64,000 nucleotides of DNA. Origin: Wolbachia endosymbiont of Oedothorax gibbosus. Its GTDB lineage: Bacteria > Pseudomonadota > Alphaproteobacteria > Rickettsiales > Anaplasmataceae. The notes beneath the pieces are model-generated. The model made no database searches. It was given only the letters and a program-made list of their open reading frames with translations, and was not told the DNA's origin. This document shows, piece by piece, positions 38,008 through 48,386 of the stretch (its first letter is position 1; each line of letters begins with the position of its first letter). A program made the position numbers and the translations under genes. The DNA lies in the NCBI RefSeq assembly GCF_936270435.1, contig NZ_OW370567.1, forward strand, positions 620,001 through 684,000, read 5' to 3'.

Positions 38008-40056
38008 GTGGTTAAAGTTACTATTAATTCTAAGGAATGTGAAGTAGAGCATGGGCTCACTATAATTCAAGCTTGTGAAGTTGTGGGCGTTGAAGTTCCA
38101 CGTTTTTGTTATCATGAGCGTTTAGCAATTGCTGGCAACTGCAGAATGTGTTTGGTTGAAGTGGAGGGTGGACCTCCAAAACCAGTAGCCTCTTGTGCAA
38201 TGCCAGTTGCAGAAGGGATGGTTATTCACACTGATACCCCTAAGGTTAAAAAAGCACGTGAAGGTGTGCTTGAGTTTTTGCTAATTAACCACCCGCTTGA
38301 TTGCCCAATTTGCGATCAAGGTGGTGAATGCGATTTGCAAGATATCACGATGGCTTATGGGAAAGGAAACAGCAGACTTGATGAGCATAAGAGGGCTGTG
38401 CCAAAAAAACACTTCGGACCACTGGTTGAGACTGCGATGAATCGATGCATTCATTGCACTCGGTGTGTTAGGTTTTTGTCCGATGTTGCAGGTACAAATG
38501 AACTTGGAGGAATCGGAAGAGGAGAAAATGTAGAGATTAGCACTTACATAAAAAGGCATATTAGTTCTGAATTATCTGGAAATATCATAGATCTTTGCCC
38601 GGTAGGGGCTTTAACTTCAAAGCCTTACTCCTTTACAGCGCGTCCATGGGAGCTATCACATTGTGAGACTATAGATGTGCTGGATGCTGTTGGAAGTAGC
38701 ATTAGAGTTGATTATCGTGGCCTGGAAGTTATGCGAATATTACCAAGACTAAATGAAGAAATTAATGAGGAATGGATATCAGATAAAACTCGCTTTGCTT
38801 ATGATGGGCTGAAAGTTCAGCGTCTTGATCGACCTTATGTAAAAAAAGATGGTAAATTAGCCCCAGTTGATTGGAATGAAGCATTAACTGTTGCTGCAAA
38901 AAAATTAAAGAATACAAAATCAAATAAAATAGCTGCGCTTGCAGGGGATTTAGCAGATTGTGAGTCTATGCTTCTACTCAAAGAAGTGATGCAGAAGCTC
39001 GGCTCGGGGAATATAGACTGCAGGCAAGATGGTGCAAAGCTTATACCAAGTAATCGCGGATCTTATGTGTTCAATACCACTATTGAAGGTATAGAGAATG
39101 CAGATTTGTGTCTGCTTATAAATACAAATCCAAGGATAGAAGCACCGATCATTAACGCAAGATTGAGGAAGAGATATTTACAGGGCAACTTTCCTATTGC
39201 AAGTGTTGGTCCTAACATTGAATATTTATATCATGTTGAGAAACTGGGCGATAATCCTGATATTTTGAGTGAAATAGCAAATGGAAATCATAAGTTCTGT
39301 GAGCTGCTGGTGGATGCTCAAAACCCTGTGCTGATTATCGGTCAAGATGCATTAGTAAGAGATGATTCTGAATCAGTTCTAGTTCTAGCTGGCAAAATTG
39401 CAGAAAAATTTAACATGGTCAGAGATGACTGGAATGGCTTTAATGTGCTGCATAAAGCTGCAGCAAGAGTTGGTGGGCTAGATATTGGGTTTGTTCCTAA
39501 AAAAGGCGAAAGGGATATTAATCAAATATTGCAATATGCAGAAAGTGGTGAAATAGAAGTTGTTTATCTTCTTGGTGCAGATGAAATTGATACATCAAAA
39601 TTAGAAAATACATTTGTAATTTATCAAGGTCATCACGGTGATAAGGGTGCACATGTGGCAGATGTTATCTTGCCTGGTGCTGCATACACAGAAAAATATG
39701 CAACTTATGTAAACACTGAAGGTCGAGTGCAAAGAACAAATTTAGCTGTATTTCCTCCAGGTGAAGCAAAGGAGGATTGGTTGATTATTAAAAATCTCTC
39801 GCAATATTTGGATCTCTCTTTACCATATGATAGTTTATTTGATGTGAGAAAAAAATTAGATACTATCGGTCCACAGTTTAGAAATGCTGATCAAGTGGTA
39901 AAAAACACATTGGTACCAATCAGCAATGGTAAAATAAATTTAAGTAATACACCTTTTACTTTAAAGGAGTGTAATTTTTATATGACGGATTCAATAAGTC
40001 GCGCTTCAAAAATAATGGCGGATTGTACTAAAGCTTTTTATGATAACGCTAGTTAA
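38008..40056 (+). CDS. nuoG: NADH-quinone oxidoreductase subunit G
   Basis: 682 residues from the GTG at 38008 (MVKVTINSKECEV); a longer frame from 37987 adds seven residues of no family likeness. Iron-sulphur ligands are visible in FCYHERLAIAGNCRMCLVEV (2Fe-2S), CPICDQGGECDLQD (with the His-Cys cluster) and CIHCTRCVRFLSD plus IDLCPVGALTSKP (4Fe-4S). A molybdopterin-oxidoreductase-like domain follows. It is the electron-input arm subunit of respiratory complex I at the inner membrane. Other nuo genes are not adjacent downstream; the next frame overlaps its end by 17 bases. Confidence 0.96.
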   Translation: MVKVTINSKECEVEHGLTIIQACEVVGVEVPRFCYHERLAIAGNCRMCLVEVEGGPPKPVASCAMPVAEGMVIHTDTPKVKKAREGVLEFLLINHPLDCPICDQGGECDLQDITMAYGKGNSRLDEHKRAVPKKHFGPLVETAMNRCIHCTRCVRFLSDVAGTNELGGIGRGENVEISTYIKRHISSELSGNIIDLCPVGALTSKPYSFTARPWELSHCETIDVLDAVGSSIRVDYRGLEVMRILPRLNEEINEEWISDKTRFAYDGLKVQRLDRPYVKKDGKLAPVDWNEALTVAAKKLKNTKSNKIAALAGDLADCESMLLLKEVMQKLGSGNIDCRQDGAKLIPSNRGSYVFNTTIEGIENADLCLLINTNPRIEAPIINARLRKRYLQGNFPIASVGPNIEYLYHVEKLGDNPDILSEIANGNHKFCELLVDAQNPVLIIGQDALVRDDSESVLVLAGKIAEKFNMVRDDWNGFNVLHKAAARVGGLDIGFVPKKGERDINQILQYAESGEIEVVYLLGADEIDTSKLENTFVIYQGHHGDKGAHVADVILPGAAYTEKYATYVNTEGRVQRTNLAVFPPGEAKEDWLIIKNLSQYLDLSLPYDSLFDVRKKLDTIGPQFRNADQVVKNTLVPISNGKINLSNTPFTLKECNFYMTDSISRASKIMADCTKAFYDNAS

Positions 40057-40276
40057 TATTTTATTTATTTTAACGCCCTTTTTACTGCCAGTCTTGGTTT
40101 ACTTTGAGCATAAAGCCAATTTAGTAATAATGAACCAAGATTCAATTTTAGAAGATAAGCCTTATACGTTGCTACAATTACGTGCGGATATTGTAGAACT
40201 ATTTATTAATGTGCTTACATACGGATATAGTGTATTTCCTGTAATTATTAAGGAAGGTATCCGTTCAGCGGAGTGA
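40040..40276 (+). CDS. Small membrane protein, 3' end cut by IS66-type sequence
   Basis: The ATG overlaps the last codons of nuoG. The frame encodes one membrane segment (ITLVNILFILTPFLLPVLVY) and a soluble tail (LRADIVELFINVLTYGYSVF). The last six residues come from the IS66-type end that starts at 40256 (GTATCCGTTCAGCGGAG), so the original C-terminus is lost. It is not NuoH. I do not recognise it. Confidence 0.5.
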   Translation: MITLVNILFILTPFLLPVLVYFEHKANLVIMNQDSILEDKPYTLLQLRADIVELFINVLTYGYSVFPVIIKEGIRSAE

Positions 40277-40390
40277 CAGAATAAGGTAGACAAGGTGATC
40301 TAAAAAGATAATCATAGAGCAAAAGTGAGGTAATGTGGTAAACCTTTTAGAACTTTGCAAAAATTTACAGCAAAAAATAGAGAAGTTATA

Positions 40391-40795
40391 CCAATTCCTA
40401 AAAATAAATAGACGAATAAAGAAAAATTTCTAAAATAGAATAATTTAAGAATTAATGAGAAGTTATGGCAGCAAGCAATAGGAGAAGAATTATATAATAA
40501 GAGTAAGCTGGAATTACGGCATAAGAGGAGAGATAGGAAGAAGATTACAGGCAATAATATCTGCAAAAGAATATGGAATAACAAAAGTTGCTCAAATATA
40601 TCGAATTACTAGAACTACATTGATGAAGTGGATTACAAGATTTAAGGAAGGAGGAGTCGATGCGTTTAAAATACAACCAGGACGTGGAGTAAAGCCGAAG
40701 TTAAGCTACAAGCAGCAAGAAGAAATTAAAAATGTCATAGCAGAAGAAGGAGCCAACCTAACGGCTAAGAAATTAAAGATCATAATTGAGAAAAT
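40391..40795 (+). pseudogene. IS630-family transposase N-terminal fragment
   Basis: After an IS630-like end (CCAATTCCTA), the strand reads YGIRGEIGRRLQAIISAKEY, then GITKVAQIYRITRTTLMKWI and FKIQPGRGVKPKLSYKQQEE, ending at KKLKIIIEKM. This is the helix-turn-helix half of an IS630-type transposase. It is cut by the IS256 remnant at 40796. A shorter minus-strand scrap with the same sequence lies at 56355-56490. Confidence 0.7.
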
Positions 40796-41955
40796 GGGAA
40801 TGTTCAAAAAAGTGTGTCAAACCGAAAAAAAAGTAATAAATTGATATAAAAAAATGGAGGTTTGACAATGAGTCAGAAAGTAGTAAACAGAACTACCGGA
40901 TTGGTAGATTATAAAGAGTTGGAAACCTGTCGTCTATACGAGAAGGAAGACCGTTGACAGGAAGGATTAACACCATTTATAAAAAAGCTGCTGGAGGCAA
41001 GTCTAGAAGATGAAATAGAAAACCACTTGTTAGCTGAAAGTGAAGAGAAGAAATGGGAGAAATGGAAAGACTCTACGGACAAGTGCCGGTTCATTTGAAC
41101 TTTTGACACCAAGGGATAGAGAAGGAACCACAAATAGTCAAAAAAAGGCAAACAAGCTTACATCCAGAGCTTGAAACGAAGACATTTGCCAGTGGCATGA
41201 GCTATAGAGATATAGCATCACATGTAGAAGAAATTTACGATCACAAAATATCGGCGGCAGAGATATCAAGTATTACCGACAAATTACTGCCTATAATCAA
41301 TGAATGGCCACTGCAATCAGTATACCCGATAGTATTTATGGATGTTTAAGGTCAAAGAGGATCGTAAGTAAATGTATGTACAATATATTGGGCATAGACC
41401 AAAAAGGCAGAAAAGAAGTCTTGGTTGGCTGAAAGTGAAGGAGCTAACTTTTGATTGGGAGTGCTAAATGACCTCAAAGAAAGAGGAGTAGAAGATTGCA
41501 TGTGTAGATGGGCTAAAAAGCTTTCCTGCAGCTATAAATAGTGCGTTTCCTAAAGCAGAAGTACAGCTATGTATAGTGCATCAGATAAGAAATTCACTAA
41601 AATATGTATCCAGCAAAGACGTGAAAGTTTTCATGAATGATTTGAAAAAAATATATCGTGCTACAAGTAAAGAAATTGCTCTTACTTGAGCTGGAAGAAA
41701 AATGGGGAGAAAAGTATCCTTTAGTTATAAAATCGTGGCAGAACAATTGGATCTGGTTATTTCAAGTATTCTAGCCCAGTTAGGAGGCTAATTTATACTA
41801 CCAATCCTATTGAGGGACTGCATAGACAGATTAGAAAATTCACTAAAACCAAGGGCTCATTTACCAGCTTGTATAAACAGGTATATTGTGCTATAAAGAA
41901 GGTAGAGCAAAAATCGACTATGGCTCTGCCTAATTGGGCTTTAACTATAGACCTG
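40796..41955 (+). pseudogene. IS256-family element, decayed
   Basis: It starts with the inverted repeat GGGAATGTTCAAAAAAGTGT, like the intact element at 6206. The transposase gene follows from MSQKVVNRTTGLVDYKELE with many small deletions, but SYRDIASHVEEIYDHKIS, FPAAINSVFPKAEVQLCIVH and TTNPIEGLHRQIRKFTKTKG are readable. The 3' end stops at WALTI without an inverted repeat. Confidence 0.85.
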
Positions 41956-42027
41956 CTGCAAAAGATGATTGAAAAAATGATGTGAGAGAGGTAAAAGAAG
42001 AATAAGCAGATTGAGTAAGGTAAAAAA

Positions 42028-42860
42028 ATGAGCTTTAGTTACTATAACATGAAGAAACACCCAAGAAACTTTCGTAATATAACAGGTTTAACTATAGAGG
42101 AGTTCGAAAAGGTGGTAGAAAAAGTGAAGTCTGAGTGGGAAAAACTTGAAAAACAGAAAAAGTGCCATGGTAGAAGATCACAACTACCAACTCTGGAAGA
42201 CAAGTTATTTTGCGTAATTTTGTACTATCGCACTTACATAACACATAGATTTTTAGGGTGCCTGTTCAATGTGCACAACGCAAATGTATGTAGGTTACTG
42301 AAGAAAATAGAGCCATTACTTGCCAAAAAAGTTACTATAACAAAAGATAGAAGTATGACACCAGAAAAAATACTAAAGATTCTGGCTGATGTTACAGAAC
42401 AGCAAACACAGAGGCCAGAAGATAGTAAAAAACGGAAGAAATCATATTCAGGAAAAAAAAGAACCAACACTATGAAAACTGAAATTGTTGTTGAGGAGAA
42501 TGGAAAAATTTTGTCAGTGTCAAGGTCACATCGCGGCAAAATTCATGACTTTCGGATAAGAAAACAGGAAAATTTTTGCCAAGAAATAGTATAAAATACG
42601 CTGATTCTGGGTATCAAGGCTGGCAAAAATTGCAGAGCAATGTTGTAATTCCGTATAAAAAGTACCGTAAAAAGTCATTGACTCCAGAGCAGAAGGAACA
42701 TAACAGAAGGTTAGCATCATTTAGAATGAGAGTAGAAAATAAGATTCGCGAAATAAAAATATTTAAGATTATGTCACATGTTTACCGTAATTTTCAGAAG
42801 AAATACAACTTGAGATTTAATATTATTGCTGGCATTATAAATCTTAAGCATGCCTTTTAG
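42028..42860 (+). pseudogene. IS5-family transposase (second sub-type), frameshifted
   Basis: The first frame (42028-42594) has FRNITGLTIEEFEKVVEKVK, an HTH region (HRFLGCLFNVHNANVCRLLK) and a degenerate first catalytic block (LADVTEQQTQRPED, where a usual D is V or T). The second frame (42576-42860) has KYADSGYQGWQKLQSNVVIP and RMRVENKIREIKIFKIMSHV for the second D and the E. The frames overlap out of phase, and the first catalytic D appears altered. Probably inactive. Confidence 0.7.
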
Positions 42861-42865
42861 TTAAC

Positions 42866-43593
42866 CTTGATTTTAGCCTTCCTACTCCCCTTTTTCTTAC
42901 TTCTTGATTCGCAGCAGGTCTTATCTTTTTTTCCTTAATGTAAGGGACTCTTTTTCATCCTTCTGTGTGGCAACTCGACATTTTTGTGAATTTTTTGAAA
43001 ACCCAGCATCGGCTAAAACTTTTATACCTTCTAATACATGCACTTTTGACTCATTGAAAAGCAATGACGTACAAATAATTTTCTTGCTCTTCTTTTCTGC
43101 AATTATTTGTGTTTTTAGCGTATGTTTTTTCTTCTTTCCTGAATAAAATCTTTTCTGCTTTTTTTTGGCCTCTCTACAGGTGTTTCCGTTGCATCAATCA
43201 CCAAAACCTCATATTTCACGTCGCTTCTTAGGAGTTCTTTTCGCCCTGGCAATGCAAAATCTGGGTGTTGTATTAGAGTATCCTCTACCCATTTTACAGT
43301 TTTATATGCCGTACTTTCGCTTACTCCATAGTATGTGAAAATATGTCCGGTATTCTCGTAAGTATTCTAATACCATAAGCAGCATGTTCTCTTCGCTTAG
43401 CTCTTCCTCCCTTGGCTTTCTTTTTTTTATTTTCTTTACATAAAATCCCTGCCATTTTATTAAATGTTGATTTTTTTACTCCTGTTAGCCGACGAAATTC
43501 CTCTTCATTCAGCTCTTTCACTATTTCATACTTCATTTCTCCTTACCTCAAAACCACTACTTTAATGATTTTATTCTAGTTTCGAAAGAGGTC
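42866..43593 (-). pseudogene. IS5-family (ISL2-like) element, decayed
   Basis: Read leftwards from the inverted repeat at 43584-43593. MKYEIVKELNEEEFRRLTGV (43536) is followed by frame changes, then VLVIDATETPVERPKK-type and VLEGIKVLADAGFSKN-type pieces. Same family as the element at 17711. A reverse-oriented 115-base scrap of its C-terminus (KRFKIISDRYRNRRKRFGLR) follows at 43597-43712. Confidence 0.75.
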
Positions 43594-43791
43594 TAATGAA
43601 AAGGTTTAAAATCATTTCCGATAGATATAGAAACCGACGAAAACGTTTTGGTTTAAGATTTAATTTGATTGCTGCTATCCACAATTTTGAGCTCCTTATG
43701 TGAATTTTGAAAGAAGCCTACTATCGCTGATATTTTTCCTTAAGTTGACACCATTGCCCGAACGGATACATGCCAATTTTATAAATCAAGT

Positions 43792-45147
43792 TTATTTCTG
43801 TAAGTAGCTACAATTTAAAGACCTTGCTTCATCAATGTAATGGAACAAAACCTTTTTAGTAAGTTCAAAACCTTCTAAAGTCTCTCCTTCGCATCTTGCT
43901 GTAATGCAGTTTTGCGTATTTGATACCCTAAGGAGCCACCAACCTTTATTATCGGTTACCTTAACACCATCAAGATCTGAAAATACAATATTTTGCTGCT
44001 CCAGTGTTTTCTTTATTGATTCAATTATTTGAAATTTTTTCTCATCTTTCACTATAATCTTTACTTCATGAGTGATATATAACTTCGGTAAATCCTCAAT
44101 CACCTGAGATAGGCTTTGGTTTTTCTTAAGCAAAATGTCAACTGCTTTAACAGCAGAATATAGCCCATCATCAAAACCTAGCTCAGAAAAGAAGAAGTGC
44201 CCGCTTAATTCACCAGCAAACTTTGCCTCTTCCTCTACCATCTTCTTCTTAATTAGTGAATGTCCAGTAGCGCAGGTAATAACTTGCCCTCCTAACTTGC
44301 TAACAAAATCATGCACTTTCATACTCATTTTTACGTTAGCAATAACTTTGCTTTCTGGATATTCCTCCAACACTTCACGTGCAAAAATTATAAACAAATG
44401 GTCATTGGAAACAACGTTGCCTTTATTATCAATTAAGCGCACCCTATCGCTATCGCCATCTAGCGCAATGCCAAGATCACATTCATATTTCTTCACAATG
44501 TCAATTAATTGAGCGAGGTTTTTTTCCTCTATGGGATCTGGATCATGTAGTGGAAATGCCCCATCTATAGAGTTATTGGTTACGATGTGCGTATGACCAG
44601 GTAAGATCTTTTCAATATACCTTATGATGCCACTTGCTGGACTATTTCCACAATCCCAGGCTATTTTTAATTTCTGTGTAGTATTGTTCTTTACCGCACT
44701 TTTTAATATGCGAATGTACTCATTATATATATTTATGTTAATTAAGCTTCCAATTCTTGTACTGTTTTTAATTAGACTGTTTATAATTTCCTTCATTTCT
44801 TGATCTGAGAAGACTTTTTTATTACTAAAAAATTTAAAGCCATTGTATTCACTGGGGTTATGAGAAGCGGTTATTACAATACCAAGATCCGCCTGCGTGA
44901 TTTGCGTTGCAGCGTAGAGCATAGGTGAAGAGCATAGTCCAACGCGTATAACATTTGCTCCAGATAAAGTTAAGCCCCTAATTAATTCTCTTTCTATACC
45001 CGGTGAATCTATTCTGCTGTCGTAGCCGACACAAACATTAGCTACGGTTTGGCCAAACTTTCTGCCTATTTCGTACCCATCATTAATCTGCAAATCTTTG
45101 CCTATTATACCTCTAATATCGTATTTTCTTATAATGGTATTGTCCAT
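43792..45147 (-). CDS. Phosphomannomutase/phosphoglucomutase
   Basis: 451 residues from the preferred ATG at 45147 (MDNTIIRKYDIRG); an upstream ATG at 45189 adds 14 residues. The phosphoserine loop is TASHNPSEYNGFK. The magnesium site is ALDGDSDRVRLID, the sugar-binding loop is GELSGHFFFSELGFDDG, and the C-terminal phosphate-binding loop is RVSNTQNCITARCEGET. The enzyme moves a phosphate between the 1 and 6 positions of mannose or glucose. It stands alone, convergent with IS remnants. Confidence 0.93.
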   Translation of the reverse strand: MDNTIIRKYDIRGIIGKDLQINDGYEIGRKFGQTVANVCVGYDSRIDSPGIERELIRGLTLSGANVIRVGLCSSPMLYAATQITQADLGIVITASHNPSEYNGFKFFSNKKVFSDQEMKEIINSLIKNSTRIGSLININIYNEYIRILKSAVKNNTTQKLKIAWDCGNSPASGIIRYIEKILPGHTHIVTNNSIDGAFPLHDPDPIEEKNLAQLIDIVKKYECDLGIALDGDSDRVRLIDNKGNVVSNDHLFIIFAREVLEEYPESKVIANVKMSMKVHDFVSKLGGQVITCATGHSLIKKKMVEEEAKFAGELSGHFFFSELGFDDGLYSAVKAVDILLKKNQSLSQVIEDLPKLYITHEVKIIVKDEKKFQIIESIKKTLEQQNIVFSDLDGVKVTDNKGWWLLRVSNTQNCITARCEGETLEGFELTKKVLFHYIDEARSLNCSYLQK

Positions 45148-46396
45148 ACTGTACTTCTTGAAGTGACTACTATATAACATTTTAGCCAAATGCTCAAGTT
45201 TATTTATCCAACAATTAGTTGACTTTTTAAAGAAATCTGTTAATATTATAGTATATTTTTTAAAATGTAAAATTATGCCACAGGAAAACGAAAATGTATT
45301 TATAGCTGAAAGTCAAAGTTTAAATGTAGATGAACAGCAGAAAAAGGATATTTTAGATGCGATTGAATCTTGTAGCAGCTTTCAAGAGACTATAAAACAA
45401 TTGGAGGAAAAAAATTTAATCTGGTATTTTATTGGTCCTTTATACAAAGATGAAGAGGTTAGGAAACAGATAAGCTCAAAATGGGAAATAGATTTCCAAC
45501 AGTTCGAGCAATCAATAAATGAAACACATAGAGAGTTTGAAGCATCTTTACCAAATCAAAATTTCTTAGTGTATTCAACAAAGGATAATGGCTTCAATAT
45601 CAGATTTGAAAATGAAGAAAAACCAATAGAAATTAGTAATATTCTAAAGGCCAGCAGTGAAGGTAAGGTTTATAACATATCTTTAGGGAAAGATAGTCAA
45701 ATAACCGCAAGCAAGAAAAATGGCACTGAGAGGCACTATGATTTTACTGGTTCAAGCTCATGTGAAATGACCATTAACTGGCAGGCTAAAGATTCTGAAG
45801 GCAACAGCATAGACTGTAGCATGATCGTAAAATTGGATTTTGGTGGTATACAGAGTGTTATTGGTAAGCCAAAGTTTGGAGGAATAACGAGTTCAGAAGA
45901 AGTATTAAAGTTAGTTGGACAAAATAAAGAAGTTTTTATCAACGGAAAAACTTTATATCAAGCTTTTACTAGGAGTGTAGACGATCAGCAAGTACCAGCA
46001 GAGGAAATATTTACAAAAGATCCACATATATCACCACAGTCACCTACACCAAGCAGCAGTGGGTATTCCTCTCCTGGTTCGCGTAGAAGTTCTCTTTCTG
46101 TTGAGAGCGAGGTTGGTGATGAAGAGTTTGAAATCACTAATGGATACATTGACGACGACTATGATAAACAAAAAATGCACAAAGATTATGAGAGAAAGTA
46201 TGAACAAGAAGGATTAAAAGGAGTAGATGAGACTATAAATGAAATTAACAAACTTGCAGAGCAGCGTGACTTCTTGAGAGATGAAGTTAATGAACAACGG
46301 CAAGTTATATCTGAAAAAAATCAAAGAATAAAGGAACAAGGTACTTTAATTGAGTCGCTTATGAGTAAAGAGCAATTAAAGAATCAAGAGTTAGTT

Positions 46397-47377
46397 ACCT
46401 CAGTTATGGATTAGAAAATAGATAAAAGTATAACTAAGAAGAGGGAAACAGGGTAAACTCGAGTATTTTAGTAATAATAAGAGGTTACCCATGAAGAAAG
46501 ATATTACAGAACTGTACTGTTGCGTCGAGGATTTTTGTCGTGCGGTAGATGATAATTTTGCAAATAGGTTCTTATCAAACGGCAAAAAACCAACCAGAGT
46601 ACCAGAAATAGCGCACTCAGAAATTCTAACCATAATCCTATTATACCATAAATCACCATGTAAAAACTTCAAGGCTTTTTATCTTTGTTATCTTCAGTTA
46701 TTCTATAGATCAGAGTTTTCAAAGCTGCCTTCATATCACAGATTTATTGCCTTAAAGCCGCGAGTTTTGTGGTATTTAGCATTACTTTTGCAATGGTTTT
46801 GTGAACAAGCAAAAATGACCGGGATTTCCTACATAGATTCTACTTCAATAGCAGTATGCCATCGAAAAAGAATCTCAAGAAATAAGGTTTTCAAAGGATT
46901 AGCAGAGTTAGGAAAGAATACTTACGGCTGGTTTTTTGGTTTTAAATTACATGTAGTAATCAATGAAATAGGTGAAATTCAAGGTGTTACGCTAACCAGA
47001 GGTAACGTCGATGACAGAAAACCTGTACCAACTCTAACCAAAAAACTAACTGGACTTTTGTTTGGAGATAAGGGCTATATAAAGAAAGAGCTCTTTGAGA
47101 AACTATTCGATAGAGGTCTAAAACTCGTCACTAAAGTGAAAAAAGGTATGAAAAATGCACTGATTTCGCTGAAAGAGAAGATTTTACTAGGGAAAAGATC
47201 GATTGTTGAAACGGTTTTTGGCTGCCTAAAAAACAAATTTGAACTTGAGCACACTCGGCATAGATCCACAGTAAATTTCTTGGTACATATTTTTTCTACC
47301 CTCATTTCTTATTCAATGCAATCGAAAAAGCCCTGTATTTCTCAGCTTTACTTCGTTGGTTAATCCATAACTGGGGT
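46397..47377 (+). mobile_element. IS982-family element, copy 4 (981 bp)
   Basis: The ends match the other copies. TAGTT is repeated at 46392-46396 and 47378-47382. It splits the coiled-coil gene after KNQELV. Confidence 0.9.
46491..47363 (+). CDS. IS982-family transposase
   Basis: Intact 290-residue transposase, same translation as the copies at 4735, 12400 and 47500. A ribosome-binding AGAGG lies shortly before the ATG. Confidence 0.9.
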   Translation: MKKDITELYCCVEDFCRAVDDNFANRFLSNGKKPTRVPEIAHSEILTIILLYHKSPCKNFKAFYLCYLQLFYRSEFSKLPSYHRFIALKPRVLWYLALLLQWFCEQAKMTGISYIDSTSIAVCHRKRISRNKVFKGLAELGKNTYGWFFGFKLHVVINEIGEIQGVTLTRGNVDDRKPVPTLTKKLTGLLFGDKGYIKKELFEKLFDRGLKLVTKVKKGMKNALISLKEKILLGKRSIVETVFGCLKNKFELEHTRHRSTVNFLVHIFSTLISYSMQSKKPCISQLYFVG

Positions 47378-47405
47378 TAGTTAAGGAATTAAATCAACTG
47401 TACAA

Positions 47406-48386
47406 ACCTCAGTTATGGATTAGAAAATAGATAAAAGTATAACTAAGAAGAGGGAAACAGGGTAAACTCGAGTATTTTAGTAATAATAAGAGGTTACCCA
47501 TGAAGAAAGATATTACAGAACTGTACTGTTGCGTCGAGGATTTTTGTCGTGCGGTAGATGATAATTTTGCAAATAGGTTCTTATCAAACGGCAAAAAACC
47601 AACCAGAGTACCAGAAATAGCGCACTCAGAAATTCTAACCATAATCCTATTATACCATAAATCACCATGTAAAAACTTCAAGGCTTTTTATCTTTGTTAT
47701 CTTCAGTTATTCTATAGATCAGAGTTTTCAAAGCTGCCTTCATATCACAGATTTATTGCCTTAAAGCCGCGAGTTTTGTGGTATTTAGCATTACTTTTGC
47801 AATGGTTTTGTGAACAAGCAAAAATGACCGGGATTTCCTACATAGATTCTACTTCAATAGCAGTATGCCATCGAAAAAGAATCTCAAGAAATAAGGTTTT
47901 CAAAGGATTAGCAGAGTTAGGAAAGAATACTTACGGCTGGTTTTTTGGTTTTAAATTACATGTAGTAATCAATGAAATAGGTGAAATTCAAGGTGTTACG
48001 CTAACCAGAGGTAACGTCGATGACAGAAAACCTGTACCAACTCTAACCAAAAAACTAACTGGACTTTTGTTTGGAGATAAGGGCTATATAAAGAAAGAGC
48101 TCTTTGAGAAACTATTCGATAGAGGTCTAAAACTCGTCACTAAAGTGAAAAAAGGTATGAAAAATGCACTGATTTCGCTGAAAGAGAAGATTTTACTAGG
48201 GAAAAGATCGATTGTTGAAACGGTTTTTGGCTGCCTAAAAAACAAATTTGAACTTGAGCACACTCGGCATAGATCCACAGTAAATTTCTTGGTACATATT
48301 TTTTCTACCCTCATTTCTTATTCAATGCAATCGAAAAAGCCCTGTATTTCTCAGCTTTACTTCGTTGGTTAATCCATAACTGGGGT
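47406..48386 (+). mobile_element. IS982-family element, copy 5 (981 bp)
   Basis: Same orientation as copy 4 and only 28 bases after it. TACAA is repeated at 47401-47405 and 48387-48391. It is the second hit in the same gene. Confidence 0.9.
47500..48372 (+). CDS. IS982-family transposase
   Basis: Intact 290-residue transposase, same translation as copy 4. The tandem pair in direct orientation could recombine and lose one copy. Confidence 0.9.
   Translation: MKKDITELYCCVEDFCRAVDDNFANRFLSNGKKPTRVPEIAHSEILTIILLYHKSPCKNFKAFYLCYLQLFYRSEFSKLPSYHRFIALKPRVLWYLALLLQWFCEQAKMTGISYIDSTSIAVCHRKRISRNKVFKGLAELGKNTYGWFFGFKLHVVINEIGEIQGVTLTRGNVDDRKPVPTLTKKLTGLLFGDKGYIKKELFEKLFDRGLKLVTKVKKGMKNALISLKEKILLGKRSIVETVFGCLKNKFELEHTRHRSTVNFLVHIFSTLISYSMQSKKPCISQLYFVG

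Larger units (their letters stand above)
40256..43770. mobile_element. IS66-type shell containing several decayed elements
   Basis: A left end GTATCCGTTCAGCGGAG at 40256 and an inverse GAACGGATAC ending about 43771 bound the block. The left side holds about 130 bases of IS66 leader (coding NLLELCKNLQQKIEKL). Then follow pieces of IS630, IS256, and two IS5-type elements. The flanks show no clear 8-bp duplication. Whether the two ends ever belonged to one copy is not proven. Confidence 0.5.

Noticed and set aside
40040-40276. nuoH following nuoG
   Set aside because: The frame has one membrane segment and none of the NuoH conserved loops; it ends in an IS66-type end.
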